Assembly (NCBI GenBank): GCA_016870835.1
Contig: VGAG01000001.1
Span: 1-64,000 of the forward strand
Length of the DNA: 64,000 nucleotides
DNA from: Actinomycetota bacterium
GTDB taxonomy: Bacteria; Actinomycetota; Actinomycetes; Nanopelagicales; Nanopelagicaceae
Direction: 5' to 3'
Both the position numbers and the translations under genes were made by a program. The notes below the pieces were generated by a model. The model was not told where the DNA came from. It was given only the letters and a program-made list of their open reading frames with translations, and ran no database searches. Positions 48,990 through 61,989 of this stretch are shown here, piece by piece. Each line of letters starts with the position of its first letter. The stretch's first letter is position 1.

Positions 48990-51900
48990 TCCTGGAGTGA
49001 CTGAACTTCGATCTTCTTCTCTTTTAGCGCCCTGATACCAGAGACCGCCGCCTTAAGACCCGCAACGGTAGTGATGCACGGTACGCCTTTTGCAACAGCA
49101 GAACTTCTAATCAACCAGCCATCATTTCTAGAGTCTCTTCCAAATGGGGTGTTTACAACCAATTTAATTAGCCCACCTTCAATCAATTCCACCGCCGAGC
49201 TATCTGTTGGTGACTTCTTCTCTGAAACCTTTGCGACCAGAGTTGATGAGATTCCTTCTTCAAGTAATCGCTTCCTTGTTCCCTCTGTTGCAAGTAAATC
49301 AAAACCTAGATTTGAAAGTGCGCGCGCCGATTCAATCGCACCTTCCTTATCCTTATCTGAAAGCGAGATGAAGACCGATCCCGAAGTTGGAAGAGCCGCG
49401 AAGGCAGCAATCTGACTCTTAGCAAATGCGGTGCCAAAGTCGGGCGCTATTCCCATTACCTCACCAGTTGATTTCATCTCTGGACCTAGAACTGAATCAA
49501 CGTTCTTTCCATCAATCCGGCGGAATCGATTCCAAGGTAGAACTGCTTCCTTAACAGCAATTCCGCTCGCAACCCCAACATCAAATCCGGGCAAGATTCC
49601 CTCACTTCTTAAGGTTTCAATCTTTGAACCAGCTGCAATAAGTGCGGCAGCCTTTGCAACTTGCACCCCGGTTGCTTTGCTTACATACGGAACCGTACGC
49701 GAGGCCCGTGGATTTGCTTCTAGGACATAGAGTCGGTCGTGGGCGATTGCGTATTGGACATTCATTAACCCCACTACGCCAATTGCATCGCCGAGTTTGC
49801 GTGTAGTTGCCTTGATCTCTTCTAGCTTTTCCTTTGAAAGAGATTGTGGCGGAATAACAGAAGCAGAGTCCCCAGAATGAACACCCGCCTCTTCGATATG
49901 TTCCATAATTCCGGCTAAGTACATTGAATCGCCATCAAAGAGTGCATCTACATCTATCTCAATGGCGCTATCTAGAAAGGAATCAATTAAGACCGGATGC
50001 TCTGGGTTAATTTCAGTAGCCCTTGTTATAAAACCTTCAAGTGAATTTTCATCGTAAACAATCTCCATCCCGCGTCCACCCAATACAAAGGAGGGACGGA
50101 CTAGAACGGGATAACCAATTGTATTTGCAACCTTCTTCGCTTCTTCAAAGGATTTAGCGGTTCCAAAGGCGGGTGCATTGAGCCCCATGCTATTTAAGAC
50201 CTCACCAAATTGCCCTCTATCTTCGGCGCGATGAATTGCTTCAACCGATGTTCCTAAGATTGGAACGCCCTCTTTTGCTAAGCCACTTGCTAAGCCCAGC
50301 GGAGTTTGTCCCCCGAGCTGGGTGATAACACCGACGACTGGTCCGGCTGCAAGTTCTGCGTGATAAACCTCAAGCACATCTTCCAATGTAAGGGGTTCAA
50401 AGTAGAGACGATCCGAGGTGTCATAATCAGTGGAGACGGTTTCCGGATTGCAGTTAATTATGATTGTTTCAAATCCCGCTTTACTTAGAGCAAAACAGGC
50501 GTGGACGCATGAGTAATCAAATTCAATACCTTGGCCAATTCGATTAGGTCCACTTCCGAGAATTATGATCGCGGGTTTTGTTCGTGGTTTTACCTCGGTT
50601 GATAGGTCATATGCGGAATAGTGATAGGGAGTAAAGGCCTCAAACTCACCAGCACATGTGTCAACTGTTTTGTAGACCGGACGAAGATTAAGTCGCCAAC
50701 GGAGAGCGCGCACTTCATCGGTAGTTAATCCGCGGAGCTGAGCGATTTGTGCGTCGGAGAGTCCAAGTCGTTTCGCCTTACGCAATATTTCAAGGTTTAA
50801 TTCCCCCGCTTCCCTAATTTTTGCCGCCAGATCGTTTATAAGGTTGATTTGGGTGAGGAACCAAGGATCAATCCCAGTTACTTCATTTACCGTGGCGATG
50901 GATTCTCCTAGAGCCAAGAGTTGTTGTACCTCAACTAGACGCGATTCAGTCGGAGTCTTGACTGCGTTTAGAAGGTCAGTTCGATCTCGTTTGATATCCC
51001 AATTGAATTCAGAGCCTTTCTTCTCAAGTGAGCGCATGGCTTTCTGTAAAGATTCCGGGAAAGATCTTCCCATCGCCATCGCCTCTCCAACGCTCTTCAT
51101 GGTTGTGGTTAATCTGCGGTCGGCTTCTGGGAATTTTTCAAAGGCAAATCGGGGAATTTTCACAACTATGTAATCAAGGGTTGGTTCAAATGAGGCTGGG
51201 GTTTTCTCAGTAATGTCATTAGGAATTTCATCAAGGGAATAACCAATCGCCAACTTTGTTGCGATCTTGGCAATTGGAAAACCGGTTGCTTTAGAGGCAA
51301 GCGCGCTACTTCTTGAGACTCGCGGGTTCATCTCAATCACGACGATCCGGCCATTTGCTGGATTTACCGCAAACTGAATATTGCAACCACCGGTTGCCAC
51401 CCCGACCTCGCGAATAATCGAAATGGATAAATCTCTCAACTTCTGAAATTCGACATCAGTGAGCGTTAGTGCTGGAGCCACTGTTATTGAATCGCCGGTG
51501 TGCACGCCCATCGGGTCAAAATTCTCGATACTGCAAACGATTACAACGTTATCTTTGTGATCACGCATAACCTCCAACTCAAATTCTTTCCAACCGATAA
51601 TTGATTCCTCTAAGAGAACTTCGGTTACCGGGCTGTATTGAAGCCCTGCCCCAGCGATAAGCCTTAACTCCGATTCGCTATGTGCGATACCGCTACCTAA
51701 TCCACCCATAGTAAAAGAGGGTCTAACTACAACTGGGTACTTCAACTGCTCAGCCGCAACGAGGCATTCATCAAGGGTGTGGCAGATAATCGACTTGGCA
51801 GATTCACCACCAATTCTCTCCACGATAGTTCTAAACTCCTCGCGGTTCTCGCCGCGCTTGATAGCAGGGATGTCAGCGCCAATTAGTCGGACCCCATACT

Positions 51901-52228
51901 TTTTTAAGATTCCCAGTTCATCCAATTTCATCGCGGCATTTAGCGCAGTCTGGCCACCAAGGGTTGCAAGAATTGCATCCGGTTTTTCGTGTCCAATAAT
52001 CGCTTCGAGGTATTCCGGTGTAATTGGCTCAACATAGGTTGCATCGGCAAATTCCGGATCGGTCATAATCGTTGCCGGATTGCTATTTACCAGAATTACC
52101 CGCACGCCTTCACTTTTTAATACACGACAAGCTTGAGTTCCAGAGTAATCAAATTCGCATGCCTGACCGATAACTATTGGACCACTACCGATAACTAAAA
52201 CACTCCTGATTGAATTATCTCTTGGCAT
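48974..52228 (-). CDS. carB: Carbamoyl-phosphate synthase large subunit
   Basis: 1084 aa; [29 protein letters not shown]; duplicated ATP-grasp domains. Confidence 0.98.
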   Translation of the reverse strand: MPRDNSIRSVLVIGSGPIVIGQACEFDYSGTQACRVLKSEGVRVILVNSNPATIMTDPEFADATYVEPITPEYLEAIIGHEKPDAILATLGGQTALNAAMKLDELGILKKYGVRLIGADIPAIKRGENREEFRTIVERIGGESAKSIICHTLDECLVAAEQLKYPVVVRPSFTMGGLGSGIAHSESELRLIAGAGLQYSPVTEVLLEESIIGWKEFELEVMRDHKDNVVIVCSIENFDPMGVHTGDSITVAPALTLTDVEFQKLRDLSISIIREVGVATGGCNIQFAVNPANGRIVVIEMNPRVSRSSALASKATGFPIAKIATKLAIGYSLDEIPNDITEKTPASFEPTLDYIVVKIPRFAFEKFPEADRRLTTTMKSVGEAMAMGRSFPESLQKAMRSLEKKGSEFNWDIKRDRTDLLNAVKTPTESRLVEVQQLLALGESIATVNEVTGIDPWFLTQINLINDLAAKIREAGELNLEILRKAKRLGLSDAQIAQLRGLTTDEVRALRWRLNLRPVYKTVDTCAGEFEAFTPYHYSAYDLSTEVKPRTKPAIIILGSGPNRIGQGIEFDYSCVHACFALSKAGFETIIINCNPETVSTDYDTSDRLYFEPLTLEDVLEVYHAELAAGPVVGVITQLGGQTPLGLASGLAKEGVPILGTSVEAIHRAEDRGQFGEVLNSMGLNAPAFGTAKSFEEAKKVANTIGYPVLVRPSFVLGGRGMEIVYDENSLEGFITRATEINPEHPVLIDSFLDSAIEIDVDALFDGDSMYLAGIMEHIEEAGVHSGDSASVIPPQSLSKEKLEEIKATTRKLGDAIGVVGLMNVQYAIAHDRLYVLEANPRASRTVPYVSKATGVQVAKAAALIAAGSKIETLRSEGILPGFDVGVASGIAVKEAVLPWNRFRRIDGKNVDSVLGPEMKSTGEVMGIAPDFGTAFAKSQIAAFAALPTSGSVFISLSDKDKEGAIESARALSNLGFDLLATEGTRKRLLEEGISSTLVAKVSEKKSPTDSSAVELIEGGLIKLVVNTPFGRDSRNDGWLIRSSAVAKGVPCITTVAGLKAAVSGIRALKEKKIEVQSLQDWNRK

Positions 52229-53330
52229 GCTTCTCCAGCATCGCTAGAAATTCATCAAATAGGTAATTTGCATCGTGTGGACCGGCAGCCGCTTCTGGGT
52301 GATATTGAACGGAGAATGCAGGGCGCTCTAGAAGTTTCAACCCCTCAACGACTCCATCGTTAAGCGACATATGAGAGACCAAGCCAGGTCCAAAGACCGT
52401 TGAAAACTCACCTTCGGTTGGGGCTTCAACAGCGAATCCATGGTTATGGGCGGTAATTTCAACGCGATTCGCGAGCTTATTCATTACTGGTTGATTGATA
52501 CCGCGGTGACCGAAACGCAATTTGTAGGTATCAAACCCGAGCGCCCGACCAAAAATCTGATGGCCGAAGCAGATTCCAAAGAGTGGAATCTCCAGATCAA
52601 TTAAAGCGCGTACATTTGCAACTACTTCGGTCATGGTTGCTGGATCGCCCGGCCCGTTCGATAGAAAAATCCCGTCGTAATTTCCACTCTTGAGCTCATC
52701 AAGGCCAGTACCCACAGGTAAAAGATGAGTTTCAATACCGCGTTTTGAAAAGTTTTTAGGTGTAGCCAATTTGATACCAAGATCTAGAGCAGCAATTCGA
52801 AAACGGGTTGCGCCTTCCGCTTTGAAGATCTTTTCACCCTCGGTAGAAACTTCATCTGCAAGATAAGAGCCCGCCATCGGCGCGGTATTTCTCACCTTTA
52901 TAACCATCTCTTCGCGAGAGAGTTCTTGACTTGAGAAGATTCCAACTCTCATCGCACCGCGCTCACGGATGTGAAGCGTGATTGCCCGAGTATCGACTCC
53001 GGAAATTCCCACCACACCATAACGCTCTAGATCTGATTCAAGTGAACGTTTTGATCGCCAATTGGAGACGATGGGCGATGGGTCGCGGACTACAAAACCA
53101 CTCACCCAGATACGACTTGACTCTTCATCTTCAAGGTTCATTCCGGTATTACCAATATGTGGCGCAGTCATGACAACTACTTGATTGAAATAAGAAGGAT
53201 CGGTCAAAGTTTCTTGATAACCCGTCATTCCGGTCGTGAAAACAATCTCACCGAAAGTCTCCCCGGTACTACCCCATGATTCACCTTCAAATATGGTGCC
53301 ATCATCCAAAACCAGGAAAGCGGCGTTCAT
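52215..53330 (-). CDS. carA: Carbamoyl-phosphate synthase small subunit
   Basis: [17 protein letters not shown]...[14 protein letters not shown]...[16 protein letters not shown]. Confidence 0.97.
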   Translation of the reverse strand: MNAAFLVLDDGTIFEGESWGSTGETFGEIVFTTGMTGYQETLTDPSYFNQVVVMTAPHIGNTGMNLEDEESSRIWVSGFVVRDPSPIVSNWRSKRSLESDLERYGVVGISGVDTRAITLHIRERGAMRVGIFSSQELSREEMVIKVRNTAPMAGSYLADEVSTEGEKIFKAEGATRFRIAALDLGIKLATPKNFSKRGIETHLLPVGTGLDELKSGNYDGIFLSNGPGDPATMTEVVANVRALIDLEIPLFGICFGHQIFGRALGFDTYKLRFGHRGINQPVMNKLANRVEITAHNHGFAVEAPTEGEFSTVFGPGLVSHMSLNDGVVEGLKLLERPAFSVQYHPEAAAGPHDANYLFDEFLAMLEKHAKR

Positions 53331-54589
53331 TGTGAGTAAACCTCGTTACCTCTAAAAAAGGTCTTGATAACCTTTACTGGTAGTTCACTTCCCACGAAAG
53401 GTGAGTTCTTACTCTTCGAAACGATGCCAGTGCGCTCAACCTTCCAAATTGCAGATGTATCAATAAGTGCAAAATTCGCCCAATTTCCGGGCTTCAATTC
53501 ACCATGGCCCTCGTATCTACCAATTTGAGCTGGGTTCTTGGCCATTTTTGGTAGTAGATCTTCTAACTTCATTAAACCGCTCTTGACCATCGCCAAGTAC
53601 GTAATTGAGAGCGAAGTTTCAAGGCCAATCATTCCGAAAGCCGCAGCCGCCCATTCGCACTCCTTATTTTCAGCTGGATGAGGTGCGTGATCAGTTGCAA
53701 CGATATCTATCGTTCCATCCGCTAAACCTTCCCGAAGCGCTTGTACATCTCGATCAGTACGAAGGGGAGGATTTACTTTATAGATTGGATCATAGGAACG
53801 AGCCTTCTCATCAGTAAGAAGCAGATGATGTGGCGTTACTTCTGCAGTAACTTGAATTCCACGCGCCTTTGCCCACCGAACCAACTCAACTCCTCCTGCT
53901 GTGGTTAAGTGGCAGATATGAAGGCGACTTCCAACGTGCTCACTCAAGAGAATATCGCGCGCAATAATTGATTCTTCAGCTGCAGCAGGCCAACCCTTTA
54001 ACCCAAGCTCGGCAGAAACCGCACCTTCATTCATCTGTGAGTCATGGGTAAGCCGTGGATCTTCGGCATGTTGGGCAATTAATCCATCAAAGCTTTTTAC
54101 ATACTCGAGCGCTCTTCGCATAATCAGTGAATCCCAGACACAATTGCCATCATCGCTAAAGATTCGCACCTTCGCCTCAGATGAATTCATTGCCCCCATC
54201 TCAGCGAGTGATTTACCTAGTTGCCCTACCGTTACCGCACCAATTGGGAAAACATCACAGATTCCATGTACTTGTCCAAGTCGATAAACCTGTTCGACAA
54301 CGCCGGCAGTATCTGCAACTGGGTTGGTATTGGGCATCGCTGAGATTGCGGTGTAACCACCAGAGACAGCAGCTTTTGAACCAGAGAGAACGGTTTCGGC
54401 ATCCTCTTTTCCGGGTTCTCTTAAATGTGTGTGAAGATCAACCAGACCAGGGATTACGGTTAAACCTTTTCCGTCAATGACTTGCGCTTCTTTCGAAGCG
54501 TCCTTTGGTTCAATAAATCTTCCACTTTCGAAAGCAATCTCAACTAAATCCCCTGATGCTGTTTTCACATTCTTAAGAAGAATACTCAT
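53327..54589 (-). CDS. pyrC: Dihydroorotase
   Basis: VIPGLVDLHTHLREPGKEDAETVLSGSKAAVSGGYT...IVATDHAPHPAENK. Confidence 0.97.
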   Translation of the reverse strand: MSILLKNVKTASGDLVEIAFESGRFIEPKDASKEAQVIDGKGLTVIPGLVDLHTHLREPGKEDAETVLSGSKAAVSGGYTAISAMPNTNPVADTAGVVEQVYRLGQVHGICDVFPIGAVTVGQLGKSLAEMGAMNSSEAKVRIFSDDGNCVWDSLIMRRALEYVKSFDGLIAQHAEDPRLTHDSQMNEGAVSAELGLKGWPAAAEESIIARDILLSEHVGSRLHICHLTTAGGVELVRWAKARGIQVTAEVTPHHLLLTDEKARSYDPIYKVNPPLRTDRDVQALREGLADGTIDIVATDHAPHPAENKECEWAAAAFGMIGLETSLSITYLAMVKSGLMKLEDLLPKMAKNPAQIGRYEGHGELKPGNWANFALIDTSAIWKVERTGIVSKSKNSPFVGSELPVKVIKTFFRGNEVYSQ

Positions 54590-54590
54590 T

Positions 54591-56080
<1,490 letters not shown>

Positions 56081-56164
56081 TTAAAGGTTGGCGAATGATA
56101 GCCCATGCCAATAGCTTGTGTATAACTGCGCCGTTCGTTTACCGACTTCCTCTATCTTCGCGAA

Positions 56165-56650
56165 ATGTCTGATGAATACATAAAGAGTCTCGCTCGTTTA
56201 CGCGGCCTAAGGCTCGCAGCAGGTATGACTCTGAAACAGGTAGAGATCAAAAGTCGCGGGAATTGGAAGTCGGTAGTTGTTGGCTCCTATGAGAGGGGAA
56301 CTCGCCACCTAAGCCTGTTAAAGGCGGTGGAACTCTGCGAGTTTTATGGCGCTGATATCTCAGCTCTCGGCCAATTCGGCGAGTCTGAAGTTTCACAAGC
56401 TTTGGTCTTAGATCTACGTCAGCTATCAAAGTTGCGTGAGCTTCCCGATGAAATTGTCACAATCACAAACCGCCTAGCGAGCCGCATTACGAGCAAAAGA
56501 GGTGACCGGAATGGAACAGTCCTCTCCCTTCGAGAGTTGGATATCGAGACATTAGAAGTTGGGTTAGGTAGGAGTACAGGCGAGGTTCTAGAACTATTGA
56601 AACGGCGAGGCTTACTACTTATAGAGAGAGGCTTGCCTTTATCTCACTGA
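56165..56650 (+). CDS. bldD: BldD-like transcriptional regulator
   Basis: HTH LARLRGLRLAAGMTLKQVEIKSRGNWKSVVVGSYERGTRHLSLLKAVELCEFYGADIS; C-terminal RGD-X8-RELD; position between nusB and pyrR as in Streptomyces. Confidence 0.9.
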   Translation: MSDEYIKSLARLRGLRLAAGMTLKQVEIKSRGNWKSVVVGSYERGTRHLSLLKAVELCEFYGADISALGQFGESEVSQALVLDLRQLSKLRELPDEIVTITNRLASRITSKRGDRNGTVLSLRELDIETLEVGLGRSTGEVLELLKRRGLLLIERGLPLSH

Positions 56651-57029
56651 TTGCTGCCAAAACCCCATTTATATAAGTTGCTGAATCCTCAGTTGAAAGC
56701 GTCTTAGCCAGCTCTACTGCCTCGGAAATGGCAACACCTTCTGGCAAGTCATTTCCCCAGAGAAGCTCAAAGGTTCCCAGACGAAGGATGTTTCGATCCA
56801 CAACGGGCATCCGGTCTAGATCCCAATCCTTTGCCCGCATTGAGATGATTTCATCAAGCCGCTCTCGCTTTTCTACAACTCCCGCGACTAAGAATTCGGT
56901 GTATTCGCGAATTAGATATTCAAGCTCATTCTTTCGCGTATTGAGCAATTCCGCGGCCGAGCGACTTCTTATATCGCCTTCATAAAGTAGATCAAGGGCA
57001 GCTTTTCGCGCCTTAGAGCGTGTGCTCAC
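56619..57029 (-). CDS. nusB: Transcription antitermination factor NusB
   Basis: RSKARKAALDLLYEGDIR...DRMPVVDRNILRLGTFELLW...AISEAVELAKTLSTEDSATYINGVLAAI. Confidence 0.94.
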   Translation of the reverse strand: MSTRSKARKAALDLLYEGDIRSRSAAELLNTRKNELEYLIREYTEFLVAGVVEKRERLDEIISMRAKDWDLDRMPVVDRNILRLGTFELLWGNDLPEGVAISEAVELAKTLSTEDSATYINGVLAAISEIKASLSL

Positions 57030-57590
57030 TTAGTTGGCGCGACCGAGATAGTCACCAGTGCGCGTGTCGATTAGTACTACTTCATCTTGTTTTATGAAGA
57101 GCGGTACTTGAACAGTAATTCCAGTTTCTAACGTCGCAGGCTTCGTTCCCCCTGAGGACCGATCGCCTTGTAGTCCAGGTTCGGTGTAACTGATTCGAAG
57201 CGGGACTGATGGTGGCATCTCAATATAAAGCGGATTACCTTCATGGATAGCAACAATCACTTCCATATTTTCAAGGAGGTAATTTGGGGCATCACCCACG
57301 CTCTCTTCCGGAATAGTAATCTGATCAAAAGTTGTGTTATCCATAAAAATATAGCCTGCGGTGTCCTTGTAGAGGAATTGCATCTCGCGCTTCTCAAGGA
57401 TTGCGATCTCGACTTTAACGCCAGCATTAAAAGTCTTCTCAACGACTTTGCCTGATAGAACATTCTTCAACTTAGTGCGCACGAAGGCTGGGCCCTTGCC
57501 GGGCTTTACATGTTGAAACTCAACGACATTCCAGAGTTGTCCTTCAATGTCTAGTGTCATGCCATTCTTAAGGTCATTTGTTGTGGCCAT
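57030..57590 (-). CDS. efp: Elongation factor P
   Basis: [52 protein letters not shown]. Confidence 0.97.
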   Translation of the reverse strand: MATTNDLKNGMTLDIEGQLWNVVEFQHVKPGKGPAFVRTKLKNVLSGKVVEKTFNAGVKVEIAILEKREMQFLYKDTAGYIFMDNTTFDQITIPEESVGDAPNYLLENMEVIVAIHEGNPLYIEMPPSVPLRISYTEPGLQGDRSSGGTKPATLETGITVQVPLFIKQDEVVLIDTRTGDYLGRAN

Positions 57591-57615
57591 GGTTCGCAGG
57601 CTACCTTCCTAGAGG

Positions 57616-58059
57616 CTATTTCGTTAAATTCGTGATTAGCGCGCGCATAGCTATAAGGGCCAAGCGATAAGAATTTGCACCAAATCCTGCGATGGTGCCA
57701 TTAACAACCCCCGAAACCACCGATGTGTGACGGAATTCTTCGCGAGAAAGTGGATTCGATAAGTGAACTTCAATAACGGGGGCTTTGAGCATCATGACTG
57801 CATCTCTAATGGAATAGGAATAGTGAGTAAATGCAGCTGGATTGATTATTACTGGAGTCTTCTTATCTGCCGCTTCGTGCAACCAACCTATGATGGTAGC
57901 TTCGTCATCGCTCTGACGCATATCGATCTCGAAACCCTCGGACTTTCCAGCTTCTAAAACGAATCTCTCGAGGCTTGGGTAATCAAATTCCCCGTACACG
58001 TTCTTGTCGCGCAGGTCCAAGCGTTTCAAATTAGGGCCATTTAGAACCAGGATTCTCAT
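57616..58059 (-). CDS. aroQ: 3-dehydroquinate dehydratase, type II
   Basis: ILVLNGPNLKRLDLRDKNVYG...QSDDEATIIGWLHEA...IINPAAFTHYSYSIRDAV. Confidence 0.96.
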   Translation of the reverse strand: MRILVLNGPNLKRLDLRDKNVYGEFDYPSLERFVLEAGKSEGFEIDMRQSDDEATIIGWLHEAADKKTPVIINPAAFTHYSYSIRDAVMMLKAPVIEVHLSNPLSREEFRHTSVVSGVVNGTIAGFGANSYRLALIAMRALITNLTK

Positions 58060-58068
58060 AGTGTAATT

Positions 58069-59088
58069 CTACCTTCCAACCGATTTTAGATAACACTCAT
58101 TTAGTAGTTCCCTTGAAGCAGTTGCTCGATCAGTTGCACCAAGCGCTTTAAGTGTTACAAATCGAAGGCCACCTGCCCCTCTCTTCTTATCGCTGCGCAT
58201 TAGATCAAAGAGGGCATCAAAAGCAGTTGCTGAATATGTAACCGGCAGATCTAGAGCTTGAAGAATCTCTCTATGTTTTTCTGCAATCGAGCCACTGAGA
58301 CCAGAAAGTTTGACGGAAAGCTCGGCGGCAAAGCACATTCCTATTGAAACAGCTTCACCGTGGCGAAGGGAATAACCGGAATGCTTCTCAATCGCATGCC
58401 CCAAAGTGTGGCCGTAATTCAAAATCTCGCGTTCGTGGCTTTCTTTGAAATCTCTTGCGACAACTCCCGCTTTCACTCCAACCGAGAGCGCGATGATTTC
58501 AGTTAGATTCCGCTTCCAATCAGTCACAAGATCAAGAATCTTCGGTTCTGAGATGAAGCCACACTTAACCGCCTCAGCAAGTCCCGCCCGAATGTCGCGA
58601 TCACTTAATGTTGAGAGCCAATTCGTATCAATAACAACTTCGTGCGGTGAGAAAAAAGCACCCGCTAGATTCTTGCCAGAAGTGAGATTTACGCCAGTCT
58701 TTCCTCCGATGGCAGCGTCAACCATTCCCGCAACGGTTGTGGGAATCGCCACCCAATCAACTCCCCTTAAATAAGTTGCCGCTACAAACCCAGCAAGGTC
58801 TGTAGTCGCACCGCCGCCGATGCCGACAATGAGTGAGCTTCGGTCAAGACCCATCAACGCTAATTTCTCGAGAATCGAGCCATATGAATCGATTGACTTT
58901 TGCGATTCACCATCCGAAGTCAGTATCAAACGGCTGGGATCGACAACATCTTTGATTTGCGATGAGATCGGTTCAGGAACAATCACAGCAAAACTTCGGT
59001 TCGCGATTAATTCGTTAAAACGTGGGCGCCAACTACTTGGAAATGAAACGACATAATCACGTTCCGCCGATACCTTAATTTCATTCAT
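58069..59088 (-). CDS. aroB: 3-dehydroquinate synthase
   Basis: LIVGIGGGATTDLAGFVAATYLRGVDWVAIPTTVAGMVDAAIGGKTGVN. Confidence 0.97.
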   Translation of the reverse strand: MNEIKVSAERDYVVSFPSSWRPRFNELIANRSFAVIVPEPISSQIKDVVDPSRLILTSDGESQKSIDSYGSILEKLALMGLDRSSLIVGIGGGATTDLAGFVAATYLRGVDWVAIPTTVAGMVDAAIGGKTGVNLTSGKNLAGAFFSPHEVVIDTNWLSTLSDRDIRAGLAEAVKCGFISEPKILDLVTDWKRNLTEIIALSVGVKAGVVARDFKESHEREILNYGHTLGHAIEKHSGYSLRHGEAVSIGMCFAAELSVKLSGLSGSIAEKHREILQALDLPVTYSATAFDALFDLMRSDKKRGAGGLRFVTLKALGATDRATASRELLNECYLKSVGR

Positions 59089-59588
59089 TGCAGCGCACCA
59101 ACTATTTCAGCAACAACTTCCTTTGGTTTCTTATTGTCAGTTGAGATTCTTATCTTGCCTAGATGTTCGTATTTCTCCCGTCTTGCTTCCAAGAGTTTGA
59201 GCCACTGTTGCCTCGGGTTGCCAACGAGCAATGGGCGATCTGTATTGAAACCCACTCTCGGGGCAGCATTTGAGATTGATACCTCAAGGTAGACAACCCT
59301 TGGTTCCTTCTCTAGAGCGCTAAATATCTCCTCGTTTAGTATTGCTCCACCTCCGAGGGCGAGCACACCAACATCTGATGAGAGCGCAGCCATAACAGCA
59401 TCTCGTTCTAGCAAACGGAATTTCGCTTCACCTTCTTCAACGAAAATATCACTTATGCTTTTTCCAGCGAGTTTTGCAACCTGTGCATCAGTATCAATAA
59501 GACCTAGCTTTAATTCTTTCGCTAGGACTTTGCCAACTGTGCTCTTTCCGGAACCAGGCGGTCCAATAAGTATCACTTTAGAGCTCAT
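59085..59588 (-). CDS. aroK: Shikimate kinase
   Basis: [33 protein letters not shown]...[10 protein letters not shown]. Confidence 0.95.
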   Translation of the reverse strand: MSSKVILIGPPGSGKSTVGKVLAKELKLGLIDTDAQVAKLAGKSISDIFVEEGEAKFRLLERDAVMAALSSDVGVLALGGGAILNEEIFSALEKEPRVVYLEVSISNAAPRVGFNTDRPLLVGNPRQQWLKLLEARREKYEHLGKIRISTDNKKPKEVVAEIVGALQ

Positions 59589-60775
59589 TGAAACTTAGGT
59601 AGGTTTGCCAGGTAAGAATCAATATTCCGCTTGGTCTCACCAAGACTATCTCCGCCGAATTTCTCCATTATTGCCTCAGCTAAAACCAGAGCCACCATTG
59701 CTTCGGCAACAATCCCTGCGGCAGGAACCGCACAGACATCCGAGCGCTGGTTTATCGCCTTTGCTGCTTCACCGGTACTGACATCAATTGTGTCTAAAGC
59801 GCGCGGAACAGTTGAGATTGGCTTCATGGCTGCACGAACTCTTAATACCTCCCCGGTGCTCATGCCTCCTTCGGTTCCACCCGCGCGATGCGTCCTCCGA
59901 GAAATTTTTCCAGATGAATCGCGCCCTATCTCATCATGGGCGATAGATCCGCGCCGTGCGGCAGTGAGAAAACCATCTCCAAGTTCTACGCCTTTAATCG
60001 CTTGAATACCCATAAGCGCTCCAGCTAACCGAGAATCAAGGCGACGATCCCAATGAATATGTGAACCGAGCCCCGGCATAACACCATGTGCTACTACTTC
60101 AACCACTCCACCTAAAGTGTCACCATCTCTATGGGCTGCTTCAATCTCCGCCACCATTTTTGAAGCGCTATCACGATTAAAGCAACGAACGGGATCCTCA
60201 TCAATAAGAGAAACGTCCGCCGGCGAAGGTATTTGAGAATCCTCCGGAACAGCAACTGTTCCAATTCGGACTACATGGCTAAGAACCTCAATACCAGCAA
60301 CTTGCTGTAAGAAGGCTCGCGCTATCGAACCGAGGGCGACACGCATCGCAGTTTCGCGCGCCGAAGCCCTCTCTAAAATGGGTCGCGCATCGTCGAAATC
60401 ATATTTCTGCATACCAACAAGATCTGCATGGCCAGGACGAGGCCTCGTGAGCGGCGCATTTCTAGCAAGCTCGGCAAGTTCACTCTCAGGAACCGGGTCG
60501 GCCGACATCACTTTCTCCCATTTTGGCCATTCACTATTTGCAACCTCAAGTGCGATTGGGCCGCCTTGAGTTATCCCATGTCTTACTCCGCCAAGAATCC
60601 TTAGTTCATCGGCTTCAAATTTCTGCCGCGCACCTCTTCCAAAGCCAAGACGTCGTCTGGCTAAATCTCCTTGGATCTCTTTAGAAGTAATCTGGATATG
60701 CGCAGGTAATCCTTCGATTATCCCCACAAGACTTGGGCCGTGAGATTCCCCTGCAGTTAACCAACGCACACCCAA
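59585..60775 (-). CDS. aroC: Chorismate synthase
   Basis: [24 protein letters not shown]...[34 protein letters not shown]. Confidence 0.97.
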   Translation of the reverse strand: MGVRWLTAGESHGPSLVGIIEGLPAHIQITSKEIQGDLARRRLGFGRGARQKFEADELRILGGVRHGITQGGPIALEVANSEWPKWEKVMSADPVPESELAELARNAPLTRPRPGHADLVGMQKYDFDDARPILERASARETAMRVALGSIARAFLQQVAGIEVLSHVVRIGTVAVPEDSQIPSPADVSLIDEDPVRCFNRDSASKMVAEIEAAHRDGDTLGGVVEVVAHGVMPGLGSHIHWDRRLDSRLAGALMGIQAIKGVELGDGFLTAARRGSIAHDEIGRDSSGKISRRTHRAGGTEGGMSTGEVLRVRAAMKPISTVPRALDTIDVSTGEAAKAINQRSDVCAVPAAGIVAEAMVALVLAEAIMEKFGGDSLGETKRNIDSYLANLPKFQ

Positions 60776-60792
60776 TTATCGCAGTAACTGCT

Positions 60793-61161
60793 CTATAGAT
60801 GCGGGAGAAATAGCGCTGAAAGGGTAAAAAAGGGCGCAAATGGCAGATTGATATTCATTTTACGTTTATAAAGAAGAAAGATTCCAGCAAGAAACCACGC
60901 AAACCCATGTATCAAAAGTGGGTTGGCAACGTCGGTGAGAATTGCAGCGACTGGAGCAAGACGAACATCGCCATACCCGATTCTGCCTCCAAAGATGCGA
61001 GAGAAAATGCAATAAATGAAGAAGAGTCCGTAAGCCCAGAGAACCTTCTTTAACTCCATCGATAACGGAATCAACGCGAGTATTAGAAAATTAAGACGCT
61101 TAGGAATGATTCGGTATCGAATATCCGTAGCTGTAACGAGTAGCAAAATCAGATAGAGCAT
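60793..61161 (-). CDS. Minimal A24 prepilin-type leader peptidase
   Basis: TDIRYRIIP and GRIGYGDVRLAPVAA Asp motifs; 122 aa, no N-terminal methylase domain. Confidence 0.82.
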   Translation of the reverse strand: MLYLILLLVTATDIRYRIIPKRLNFLILALIPLSMELKKVLWAYGLFFIYCIFSRIFGGRIGYGDVRLAPVAAILTDVANPLLIHGFAWFLAGIFLLYKRKMNINLPFAPFFTLSALFLPHL

Positions 61162-61218
61162 CCGTTGAGTCTAGGTTGAACGACGACTCTCAAAGATTGG
61201 TTGTGGAAATCCAACTGC

Positions 61219-61989
61219 TCAAATCAGGGCGCGGAGCTCCTTGAAATAGCGAGGCCTATCAATGGTGCGCCCAGAAAAAAGTTCAATCTGAGAAAGGGCT
61301 TGTGCGACCAAGAGATCTTTACCGGTGAATAGAACGCGCTCTTTGGAAGTCGCCATAAGCGGAGTAGGCCACGGATGATAGAGCGAATCCATTACTTTGC
61401 CGCGCGGATTACTTCTTAGTTCCGGCTGTTCAAACGCAGCGATGGGAAGAGTATTCACGAGCAACGATGCTTCAAAGGCTTTACTAACATCCTGCCAATC
61501 CATTATCTCCACCGCCGCACTTATTTGCCTTAAAGATTCATCTCTCTTGGAATCTCGCCGAAATACTTTCGCGGATTTACCTAGGGAAGCGAGCGCGCTC
61601 AAAGCTGCTTTTGCAGTACCTCCAGCTCCAAGAATTGCGATCTCGTTCAATTCCATCTGCGCGAAGAGATATGAGAATCCAGCAACATCCGTGTTGTATC
61701 CAATCCATCCTTTTTCATTCGAAACCAGAGTATTAATCGCACCGATACTTCGCGCAACTTCCTCGACCTCTTGGCAAACCGAGAGCGCAATCTCTTTCAA
61801 AGGCATAGTCAATGAAAAACCTCGCCACTTGCTCGGAGAATGCGCCTCCATGAAATCAAGAAAAATAGATTCTGATACCTCGTGAGATCCATATTCAGCC
61901 TGTAATCCCAAGGCTTGATAAGCAGCTCCGTGAATTTTAGGTGAGAGGCTATGAGAAATGGGCGAGCCAAGGACCGCTAACTTCATCAT
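61219..61989 (-). CDS. aroE: Shikimate dehydrogenase
   Basis: LAVLGSPISHSLSPKIHGAAYQALGL...GYNTDVAGFSYLF...AILGAGGTAKAAL. Confidence 0.94.
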   Translation of the reverse strand: MMKLAVLGSPISHSLSPKIHGAAYQALGLQAEYGSHEVSESIFLDFMEAHSPSKWRGFSLTMPLKEIALSVCQEVEEVARSIGAINTLVSNEKGWIGYNTDVAGFSYLFAQMELNEIAILGAGGTAKAALSALASLGKSAKVFRRDSKRDESLRQISAAVEIMDWQDVSKAFEASLLVNTLPIAAFEQPELRSNPRGKVMDSLYHPWPTPLMATSKERVLFTGKDLLVAQALSQIELFSGRTIDRPRYFKELRALI

